Shown: piece after piece, positions 52,121 to 64,000 of the stretch | Numbering within the stretch: position 1 is the first letter of the stretch | How the letters are laid out: each line of letters starts with the position of its first letter | Assembly: GCA_034190875.2 (NCBI GenBank) | Contig: CM067343.1 | Coordinates: 23,008,533 to 23,072,532, forward strand | Direction: 5' to 3' | Length of the DNA stretch: 64,000 nucleotides | From: Urechis unicinctus | Taxonomy: Eukaryota > Annelida > Polychaeta > Xenopneusta > Urechidae | Translations under genes and position numbers: made by a program | Notes under the pieces: model-generated | What the model saw: only the letters and a program-made list of their open reading frames with translations | Databases searched by the model: none | Told to the model about the DNA's origin: nothing

Positions 52121-55084
52121 CTAATGTGTGTTCTATTCAATACATTCAGACATACCTACATAATAAACGGTATATAACAGACCAGCGCCATTTTGTCAAC
52201 ACAATTGCTTGCATATTCTGTTTTATCTATCGTTGGAACTTTAAGAAAAATATGCCAGCACTATTGGCGTTTGGCCGGCACAATCAATATCATGTCATTA
52301 TTTTTGATTTAATTGGATCGCAAGACAAAGTGTATTCCATTGTACGACGATGTTCATTTAATAAGATGTTTCACATAGAGAGGTGGTGATTTTCAATTAT
52401 TGAAGATAATAGCGTGTCTGCCTATTTGAATAATGAATATACGTCACACCTGTCCCGATTAATATCGGCTTTTATTGTGTTTTACGACGGATATTTTATT
52501 TAATTACGCCAGTGTCGCCATCTGCACTGGTGAATACATTATAGCTTTCTTCATCAGCAAGGAGATAGAGAGTCTGAATTTGCATGCTACTTAATCAAAT
52601 ATGTTTCTGTAGTTGCTTATCGTTGTCTTTGCTAACTTGCGTAATTACTTTATCCTTCATCATAATGGACGGATCCTACGTCGAAGGCAGTCATATTGTT
52701 ATGTGCAACAACTATGCGCTTTGCACTGAAACGGAATTGCTATAACAATTTGTTATATATTTACGGTATAAAAAAACAACTAATATGCTTATTTCGCACC
52801 GCGACCGTGTTATGAGTAAGGAGCTCATTAGCTGATCTACTTTATTCCATATCGGCGGCAAAAATGTAATGCACAATGCACCTGCTCGTTGATTACACCA
52901 AAGAAACAACATTAACAGGTGTGTAGGGGTGTGTGTCCCTGGGCTGTTCGAATGCATTATTTGGGCGTTGAGCTGTTTGTATAATGCATTAATGTAACCA
53001 TATGGTACACATCAAAGTCGTTTAGTCTTTTGAATTGAAGAAAGCACTGTGATCATGCACATTGTCGTGAATTCATTGAATACGCGCTGGCATTATTCAA
53101 ACAGCCTTTTTAGGCCATGTGTCGAGTTGAAGGTTGCCAGTTCAGCTAATTACTAACAGAGTTCCAGTGTCGTCTGAAGGCATTTGCGCACTGGATGTCA
53201 ACTGGATGAATCTTACCCAATAAATGGAATGACGAAAGCCAGTAGGATAGAGAGCAAGAGTGCGTACGGGATTGAGTGGTCAAAGAGTGAAGGTTTAATG
53301 AAAGTGTGTAGGCGAGAAAGTAAACGAGTATATATCAAATGAGTGAGCCTGTGAGTGGTTTTGTGAGTTGATGTGGGTGTCATTGTGTGTGGGTGTATCG
53401 TGATTTTAAAAGGCAAAAGACTGACTTTCACGATGCTCTATTTGTTTATGTGAGCATAGCGGGGCTGAGGACAGATAGTTATACTCTATTTTAAGATGCT
53501 TCTGCTTATCGGAAATACTGTTAGACTAAACAAAATGCATATATCTGCGAGTCCAAAGAAGCGGACAAGTTTTCTCATTGAGCGGTATCCACGTGTCAGT
53601 ATGAGCAGACAGAAGACACTTAATATACTGCAGCCATTGTTTCTTTTGTTGACAAGGCAGCAGTGTCGGCTATAGATATGGAAAATTGAAATATTCCATG
53701 CCGCCATATGTTGTGTTAATACGCGAAATGAAGGCATCTGACACCGATTCTAACCATTTCGAAGATGTTTGAATTGTAAATCAATTGCCAAAAAATGATC
53801 TGGGTGCATACATATTAATATCGGCGAGAGTTTTAATTCAAGGGCCATTTTAGTATCCATCAAGCGCATAGGCGTGGACATAATGAGAATATCCTTCGAA
53901 ATAGCTTACTTCTTTTGTTACTTATTGCTGACATTATTTTGTTTCGATTATGATGTTTTACAGTGCCTAAATTCTCAATGGCATAATCTTAATCCTTCCT
54001 AATTGGCTTGTTAGCTTTCAGTTATCAGCATTTCTGGGCTTACATCTTTCGTTCCATCCACCCGCATAGATCATACAACAAGTTCTGCTCAACAAATACC
54101 CTCATAACGGCACGTGCAGTAAAATCGAATTCAGCACAATAAAACACGCCTTCATGTCGTAACTCAATAACAGAAGAATACACGGAGGCTACATATAATT
54201 GTGTGGGTCTTGTTTGGAAATCGATAGCTATTGCCTTGTTATTAGCTCAATGGTTGATTTAATTTTTTTTCTTATCGTCAGCAGATGATTAAGATATACC
54301 ACACCGGTTAAATGACAACATCAAAAAAGCAATAATTACAGTTGTGTTGGGGCGTCTAAGAGTCTTTCGCTGTAATTAATGGATGATATATGGTTATAGT
54401 GAGGATTGAACCTTCTATTTCAATTGTTGAATGCTCTAATAAAAGGCACTTTTCATCTATATTGTTCAAATATAACTATGTATTATCCGAATAACTCAAG
54501 CACCAATATAAAAGCCAAAAGGATAGATGATTAACATGCTGACATGATTTATATATTTATTGTGTCTCAAAAACCTATTTGATGTTGTTAATGACTCACA
54601 ACGATACATGCCTCTTGGCCCCATACACGCAACAGTTGAGTGAAATGTTCTATAACGATCTTCAATTTCGCATCATATCATACCTGCTCAGCGATAACTT
54701 TGCCAATGTAACAATATAGCTAACAAAACAAGCACACACCGCCAACGTTTTCAATGGCATTTGCAGAAGTTTGCATTAATCAGACAAATGCGAACCACCC
54801 AGTAACAACGGGATTGTACTGCAAGCAACTTAGCTTATTCTGTATTTATATAGACTATTTTGGTAGAGTGGTGAAATAAATGCCAAGAACAAAATTGTTT
54901 GATCACTGCCAAAGAGAACCTCTTAGTAGCTTTATAATTTTTTCATCATCGTTGTACACTTATGATGTTCGTCTTACCAATGTATTGCAGTACAGAAAAG
55001 AATGTTTTGCCGACAAATTATTAATATGGCATGTTGTGTCACATAATTACTCCTAGTCCACTACGCGAAGTCAATTACAATACC
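52121..55084. other. Unassigned interval
   Basis: No recognised gene and no clear match elsewhere. The longest frames are 52126-52389 (+), 52712-52957 (-) and 53486-53737 (-), all under 90 codons and without motifs. Bases 53330-53400 are rich in GTGAGTG and GTGTG. Weak echoes of 56880-56940 were seen but not counted. Confidence 0.45.
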
Positions 55085-55390
55085 AAGAGAACTTTTTGGC
55101 AATTGTTCAGAATAGGAGAGATCCTATAAGTCAAACCACATGGCATTAGAAACTTCTTAGTGGTATTAGATGGGAAATAGTGTTTCCTGCTCCATTAAAC
55201 ACGGGCCCAACTTGTTCCACCTACGATGTTAGATTTGACATTTTATATCAAATGCAACTATTATGAACAGCAATGATTACACACATATATATTCATATAT
55301 TATAAATGCTCTGACAATGACAGCGTAAACTCGTTCAATTACACCAATGCTGCTAATTTGTAAACACCGAAAGAAGATTCCCTCTCAATC
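55085..55390 (+). repeat. Diverged repeat pair, copy 1
   Basis: Similar in order to 57835-58135. Shared landmarks are the ACCACATGGCATTAG-like box, CTCCATTAAA, the TACGATGTT or CTATGATGTT box, CAATGACAGC and TCGTTCAATTACAC. Between the landmarks identity is low, so this is an old duplication or repeat family. Confidence 0.4.
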
Positions 55391-55617
55391 TTTACGGTAC
55401 CTATGTCATAGAAATGTACGGGATGATTTTATCATACACAGAGCATTTGCATCCAAGCGGGCGTTTTTGAAAACACCCGTAACACATAATAGATGCCACA
55501 CTAGATAAACCAAAAGACACCATTACATATGCTTAGTAATAAATGCCCCAGAATATCCCGTTTAAAACTACCAAGAAAAAGAAGTGCCAATGCTTCATCA
55601 TTCATCTTCAGGGGGTG

Positions 55618-57834
<2,217 letters not shown>

Positions 57835-58135
57835 AGGACAGGGAAGACTATTGAGCCCAACCACCATGCTTTAGGAACTTAAATGTGGATGGTTTTTGCT
57901 CTTCCATTAAAAGTATTACATCTATGATGTTTTAATCGAGTCTTGGTGGTAAATGCATCACAAATGTAATAACACTGGTTTAACCCTACGTCAGAGCAGC
58001 TAACAACTGACACATTTAATCTAATAATATGACTAGAAGTATTATACATCCAGCTGCAATGACAGCATGTGTTCGTCTAGTTACACACAGGAAATCAGTC
58101 CAAATGGACCCCATGTTTACAGACACTCATCATTT
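57835..58135 (+). repeat. Diverged repeat pair, copy 2
   Basis: Counterpart of 55085-55390 in the same orientation, with the landmarks in the same order. About 2.75 kb separates the two copies. Confidence 0.4.
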
Positions 58136-59509
58136 GTTTAGTGGTTTGTTTGATATATGCATAAAACGCAATGGAAGGTATAATGTAAGATTAGGCGCAA
58201 TATAACGTGCTTTAATGTGATAAGTATTGTTAATACTCAAACTGTTTCAGTTTGAGGACGATTCCATAGTTGAAAAAGTTTACTATTAACATACCACCTT
58301 GCAAATTATACCATCATCTACAAATCTTCTAACCCAGTGCTGATTAGAGCCTTCATTTCGATCTGCATCTGACTTTGCCAGTATGAGGTGTGGTAAGCGT
58401 TGATTAGGCTTGTCCATTTAGTAGATAAAACTTTGTAATCATTATGGCGACCGCAATGATACAGAATTCCGTCCGCTACATTAGGCCTACCACATGGGGT
58501 CCTCTAAAATCCCACCTATGCGATAAACTAGACCCACCATCGGTCGTTTAAGCGGGAAATATAACATTATGTCGGAATGAACAAAACTCTCACATCAATT
58601 CAAAGCACAATATTGCCAACGTACAATTGATAGGCAATGGGAGCGTTGAATCAGCAGCAATCAAAGCATACTCTACAACCTTACGCAATTTCAGGGAAGG
58701 ATTTACTTATACAGGTAAAACCATAATCGATGAATGGTATTAGCAGGCGTTCTGTAATGCGTCCCTGGCACCATTGGGTTACGCGTTGTGTATTGCATGT
58801 GGAATCAACACGGTATCGACCAACTAGTATTGCCAACAGTGGTGATTTTGTTGGCTACTTCTCCACGAATTCTTTCAAATGTTACCATTTAAACGAAACA
58901 CAGAAACTGTTAATAACATGCAATTAGTAATTCCCTGGGCAAAATGATTTGATATACACATATCACGTAAAATAAAGGAAATATAATTGAAATTGAATAA
59001 GGATATATCAATTGCCATATTATGGGTAACACGGACAGTGTAGATAACGCTCCAATATATGGATGATTGAATTATGGCGTAGGTATATAAGATTGAAATG
59101 CTTGTTAAACGTTACAACAGGTGTTTAACAATAAGTTTCAAGAAATTCTGAGAGGCAGAGTGGAACCAGCTTTATTGATATCTAGCATAATTGTAATTAA
59201 TTATCCACTATATATATATCGGCGCAAATGCCTTGCAACCAAAGAAACGACTTTTAATCCATTTTGCAAATATTGTCTCTCTGGCCATTACTTAATGCCA
59301 TCTTTTGATATGTCATGTAATCTATCAGCAAACGGAGCGATAACTGAAAAATGTGACTAAACAATGGTCTTTACTCTGCCATGGTATCAGATGTGCCCAG
59401 TATTTAGCAGATACGTTTGTATCATTTTCCTCAAAACAAAGTATTATCTATACGCAGTAAGTTTGACAGTGCAGAGATGCAAAATTGAAAGAGTTAATCT
59501 CTGTGTCTC
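58136..59509. other. Unassigned interval before the LINE relic
   Basis: No recognised gene. Frames at 58730-58927 and 59121-59360 are short and lack known motifs. The latter has a C-x-x-C-x pattern (NPFCKYCLSGHY) but nothing more to support it. Confidence 0.45.
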
Positions 59510-60652
59510 CTCCCCGCTATCTTATTATCTTTCAGGGTCATTCAAAGTGTGAAAATATTGTCAAGAATCGTTCTATTACGAGCTGTTCATTTTATGATTT
59601 GTCCCCGACCCTTCTGAAGACTCCTAAGTACTGGATGCGGTCATTTCGACACTTACACTCGATGTGTTGTGATCTCGGTCTGAAAACAGCGCTGCTATAA
59701 AAGGCTTGTCTTGATGAGAATGACTTCAAAATCTTTCGCCTAGTATTTAATATAATATTTTTTTCAAAAAGCATGGAAAAGATGGTGGCAACATAAGTGC
59801 GACACATAATTCAATATGACCTGCATGAAGATATTTTGTCAGCCTACCGCATCAGATGCAGCACTGAGACAGCGATCATTCAATTCAGTTAAGACATGGA
59901 CCCTATCCGAGATGAGGATGACAATGTGTTCCTAGTCTTGTTGGGTCTCAGTATTGCATTAGACACATTTAATCTCATGATACTACTTCACCGTCTAAGC
60001 ACAGAATTTGCCTCGCAGGTACGACTCTCCACCGGATTGAGTATTACCTCGCAGTGTTTGATAATGAGCTGTCCGTAGAAGCTCAAGTGAATCATGTCCT
60101 CCAAGGAGTCTACCTCCACCTTAGGTGGATTGCGCTTAATACGAAATTCCTGACACATGATGCATGCGCAAAAATCATCCATGCGAACACTGCCACAAAG
60201 GTGGATTTTTACAATGGATAATTGGCTGGATCGCCTGGCCCGATAATGTGTTGCCCAAAACAACGCAGCCCGCTTGCTTGCGAAAAGTGAGCATGAGAAA
60301 ACGTACAACACCGTCTCTTTTAGATCTTCTTTGGCTACCTGTAAAACGGCGGATTACTGACAAGATGGACACAACATCAACACCTATAAAAACAGGTGCT
60401 AGGATCTGGATATCTCTGCCTGCAAATAAAAAAATTCAAAAAACTGTGGTCATATTTTAAAGGAAGCTTAAAACATTTTTATTCAACCAAGCTTAAAACT
60501 AATTATGTGGCCATAACTACTACTTTCTATTCCTTTGTGTTCATTAATATGTACGAGAACATTCTCTGTAAAGCGCATGAAAACCCTGTTTCTGTAAGTT
60601 TGCCCTATAAAAATCAATAAATCATTATTATTATTATTATCATTATTGGAAT
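59510..60652 (+). mobile_element. 5'-truncated, decayed CR1/L2-like LINE, reverse transcriptase part and 3' tail
   Basis: Pieces of a LINE reverse transcriptase appear in order: SCSFYDLSPTLLK (about 59580), KACLDENDFKIFR, SKSMEKMVAT, SAYRIRCSTETAII (about 59845), then FLVLLGLSIALDTFN (about 59926-59973), the motif A block usually written LLDLSAAFDTIDH. The YADD box region is missing: after about 60080 the sequence jumps to the thumb-like part, LTHDACAKIIHA (60150), then DLLWLPVKRRI (60325) and ARIWISLPAN (about 60405). Stops and frame shifts separate these pieces. No endonuclease domain remains. The 3' end is AATCAATAAATC plus an ATT microsatellite (60621-60650), typical of CR1/L2 elements. 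It cannot code for a working protein. Confidence 0.85.
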
Positions 60653-61374
60653 CGAAAATGCAATGAAGGATTATTCGTTTCGGGTGTATTCATTACAAGC
60701 ATCTCGGTAAACTCGTTTGTTTACGTATGGAAATGTGTGTCGATGTTTAACAATGGCTACCTGATATTCAAATCCTATAGTTATGTTTTCGAAAGGTCCA
60801 ATGGACCTCTAAACTCTGTGACAATACAGGCGTTATCACTTCAGCCGCCTGGAACGTATTGCTAGCCTGACCACATGTAAATCATCTGCCCACTAGAACA
60901 ATTGCCTTGTGGTATCCATTTATGTGTCAGATGATCCACCAGCTCTAGAAGTTTAGTTCTGCTGGATAAAATCGCAAAAACGCTTAAAAGCTGTGCTATT
61001 CAACGTTCGGGTTGTTCAGCAAGTGGAATGAATATATGTTTAGTGCTTGCAAAACCATGTAGATATAACCAGCTAGATTAAGGTTATGACTATGGAAGGT
61101 CTCTGGATCAGTCAAGTGCCCTAGGCACAGGTGTTGAGATTTTCCTTAGTAAGCCCTATCGAAGTTATGAAAGCCGAGCTTTTGCAACGTTTGCCAATAT
61201 AGTTTTTTTCATCTACGTTTTACACCCCGAATAAAAAAGGGGCTGTCATCCGATTCACATTATTTAGCACTGTATGTAATCTACTTGGTCATTGATATCG
61301 TCAGAATTTGTATTCTTTATCTATTGCTCCAAAGCTATCAATCATCTAAAAGAACTAAAACGCGCATTTTAATG
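60653..61374. other. Unassigned interval between LINE relic and LR-D
   Basis: No gene recognised. Bases near 60995-61035 (GGGTTGTTCAGC then GAATGAATAT) echo LR-A1 near 6798-6830, so weak LR homology may begin here. Confidence 0.4.
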
Positions 61375-61735
61375 CGTAATACTGATTCAGCATTCAGCCG
61401 AGATAATTAGTTATCTTTGAGTTGACTGTATAAACGAAAGAGCTAAAAAGAAAATGTTTTAAATTTAATCGGTGATGTTTAGTGCAATTATCCTAATAGG
61501 TTGATGTGTTGCCGGCGTATACCGGTAAATATAATACTTGCAAAAATGTGTAAGTTAGTCACAATAATATGGAGAGTCTATGTTGAACAGATACAAAATA
61601 GTACACCGCCATCAGTTAATTGCTGTAGTCGCCAAAACATCGCTTCACTACAGATTGTTGATGAAAAAATATCACTAATGTATTTAATGACTGTTCGATG
61701 TAGATGTTTCCCGGACAAAAGTCTGCAACCTGATG
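61375..61735 (+). repeat. LR-D: short LR fragment
   Basis: Collinear with the end of LR-0 (2155-2490), including GTGTAAGTTAGT and GGAGAGTCTATGTTGAACAG. It ends at the TCTGCAACCTGATG flank, as LR-A1 does at 9710-9727. Confidence 0.75.
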
Positions 61736-61906
61736 AAAATCAGGGGCCTGAACATCATCTAAGTGATTCACATCTAGTCAGTGTCATAGGAAATTTTATC
61801 CCGAATGGGATAGCTAAAACCCGCGTTTCAGTCTTACACTGTTACATATAATGTGAATAGGAATTTGGTCAATTTAAAACTTCAAACGAAATAATTTCAT
61901 CAGGTT
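61729..61906 (-). mobile_element. Approx. 178-bp invertible or MITE-like segment, orientation 2
   Basis: The reverse complement of 9721-9887. Bounded by CCTGATGAAA (61729) and TTTCATCAGG (about 61896-61905), a 10-bp inverted repeat. The left flank TCTGCAA is the same as at 9.7 kb although the body is flipped. Confidence 0.5.
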
Positions 61907-61909
61907 CCA

Positions 61910-61945
61910 ATTATAATAATAATAATGATTTATTGATTATACGTT
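61910..61945 (-). mobile_element. Possible LINE 3' tail, minus strand
   Basis: An ATA/TAA microsatellite followed by TGATTTATTGATT is the reverse complement of the tail at 60616-60645. It suggests a very short copy of the same LINE family in the other orientation, abutting the flipped segment. Only about 30 bp match, so chance is possible. Confidence 0.35.
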
Positions 61946-64000
61946 TATTAATAAATAGGATGGTATTGATCATGCATATGATAATGCATGCAACACCAAG
62001 GTGGGCGATGTCTTTGTTGATACACATGGAAAAATAAATCATACTTCAATGCAAGGCAGCAATTTCCTTTGTCCTTGATTGTCTTGTCTTTATGGGCATG
62101 AATTTGTTACCAATGTCACGAATGCGAAGAATCTGTCATGCATTGGCGAGAACCCATGCACACTAATATCACATCATCATATGCAACGCAGTTGACTAGC
62201 CTGCGTTTAACAAATTATAATATTGCTGTTTGTGATAATGGCAACGTCTGCAGCGCCTTCTATGACCATGTCGTATTTTATAAAAATTACGACCGGTTCT
62301 GTTAGCTTCCTTTTGGCTCATAACACCTTGCAACTTAAATAATTCTTTGTGGAATATTCTGCAAGATGCATGAAACGTATTGTCATGACTGAGGAATGAA
62401 GGGGTTATTTTAAGTTTCTCTGTATTTGACTGTTTTGCGAAACATGACGAATTGAATGTCAACTGTAGTTATTCACAGCTAACATTTGCCACTTTCCAAC
62501 AGTGACTACATAGAAAAACTTTCATGTACAACATAAGATTTGCAATTTATAGTGTTGATGATTTTTTCATTCTGTACATGGAGACATAACTCATAGATTC
62601 CACGTTAGATTCTATGGAAAATATATTATATAATATGTATATTTTTAGTTGCACATACCCCACAACTATTATTTAAAAATGAATAAGCTATGGCACCCAT
62701 TTGAATAAAACATTTTGCGGATTGTTATATAACAAGTTGTCGCAGTAAGGTGTCCTTGCATGGCACACCATATGAAGAAAACGGATGCATGTGAATGTAT
62801 TATATCTAATACGATTAGAACAAGCGTCTTGGTGATTCTATCATAACCTTAATATCTCACGACCAGCTGCTTTTTGTCAGCTTCATCGCATCGCGGGATA
62901 AAATCACTTATTCCATTGTGACACGTTCTGTTCATCGTGAGGGTCATACTGTGAGAGCAATTGAAGGGTATAGCTTCAGATACGTCAATATCTGGATGTT
63001 TATTCTCCACCACAAACCTGTGAAACGGCAAGTTGCATGTTAGGTAAATGACATATACCATTCAGACATACTATGCAAAGTAAATTTGGGTAAACCCGAA
63101 ATGGTACATGATCGATTTCGAGTACAATGCAGAAAGCTGAAAGATGTAAATCACTGCACTCGCTTAGTATTTTGATATACGTGCTAACACGAGCAGTCTG
63201 CATGTTTCTGCGTAGCATTGTAACTGTCAAAGCCCACCGTTAGTACTCATGACAGGTGTATGTTTCACGTTTAACAATCATGGCATTCGCTAGAATCAAA
63301 TAAACGATCATCCCCGTTGGTGAAACATGAGTCTATTGATATTGCGGTTCAAAGTATCTATGGGGTTAACAAAAGACTTCTGTCACCGGGTTGTTACAAC
63401 ACGTTATATTAACAGATATATGGTGAGAATCAGCGCCTTTCGTAGTAAACACAGTAGACAAAGTCGATGAAGTTTATACAATATTTCTGCTAAACGTATG
63501 AATTATTGGTTTTTTAATCAAATATTGTTTCGAAATGTTGTTTGGGTCATCTATGGGAACAATGACCGCCGTACCAAACGCTCGACGAGATTGGATGCGG
63601 CGAACTGTGCCAAGCCAATTAATAGTAAATTGGACGGCTGTCAACCAGATGTACTAACTTGTGCAATACCAATTACAAATGTGGAGAAATAGCTGTGGGA
63701 AAAACTAGGCTTGTGTTGACGTCGGTTTACTTACCAGTGCTAATTAAGCCATTGCTTCATCCCTCGTTATTAAGATGAAGGTATATCAATCCACAAAAAA
63801 CCATGCGATGTATAAGGAGGTCGTGTCGTTCAGAATGGTCATATAATAAAAACACAAACCAAACATAACGTCAGGAACTATGATGATTACAACAGCAATG
63901 GCATGATAACAATGTTAACCTTCAATTTAACATGTTTCCACATCAGCAAGTTTGAACACGACGAGATTTATATTAAGCAAACACGCACATTATTGTCATT
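61946..64000. other. Unassigned interval to the window end
   Basis: No gene recognised and no match to other parts of the window. Several 60-90-codon frames on both strands (62196-62462 -, 62849-63061 -, 63498-63692 +) lack motifs. An internal intron-bearing gene cannot be excluded. Confidence 0.45.

Overview
The window looks like a stretch of AT-rich, repeat-dominated nuclear DNA from an invertebrate animal, plausibly a mollusc or another lophotrochozoan. The reasons are long TA, TC and G microsatellites, spliced gene signals (GTGAGT and GTAAGT donors, AATAAA sites), a CRE plus NRF1-like promoter, a decayed CR1/L2-type LINE with an ATT-repeat tail, an LTR-retroelement fossil and a P2X7-type cysteine-rich domain gene of the kind common in such genomes. 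There is no prokaryotic gene layout. Almost all short reading frames look like chance or decayed.

Most of the window (about 40 of 64 kb) is one family of very large, mostly non-coding repeats, called LR here. I found it by matching the window to itself on both strands. Copies: LR-0 (1-2527, +), LR-A1 (about 4480-9720, +), LR-A2 (about 9920-17040, +), LR-B (about 21190-30590, inverted, with a distal module at 32150-32715), LR-C (about 39855-48315, inverted, with a distal module at 48862-49935) and a scrap LR-D (about 61375-61735, +). Sampled stretches are roughly 80-91% identical by eye. The copies differ by block gains and losses of 0.1-1.3 kb. Some gains are recognisable insertions, for example a MITE-like element in LR-B. 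A second family (E, about 1.3 kb) forms an inverted pair at 19315-20652 and 50815-52120.

The most gene-like interval is 35.4-38.8 kb. A compact promoter (NRF1-like palindrome plus TGACGTCA) precedes an ATG-only first exon. Spliced exons follow on the + strand, leading to an exon for a P2X7-type intracellular domain. Convergent to it, on the - strand, lies a basic N-terminal exon with its own CpG-rich upstream region and a second exon. Both genes carry an apparent one-base frame problem, so they are either young pseudogenes or affected by sequencing error.

The other recognisable items are an old LTR-retroelement fossil (about 2940-4480) and a 5'-truncated CR1/L2-like LINE relic (about 59510-60652). 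There are also a roughly 170-bp segment found in opposite orientations beside the same flank (9721-9887 and 61729-61906), a 20-21-bp minisatellite shared by two LR copies, and a G-rich tract kept at the same place in four LR copies. The intervals 17041-19314, 32716-35090, 49936-50814, 52121-55084, 58136-59509 and 61946-64000 hold nothing I can name.
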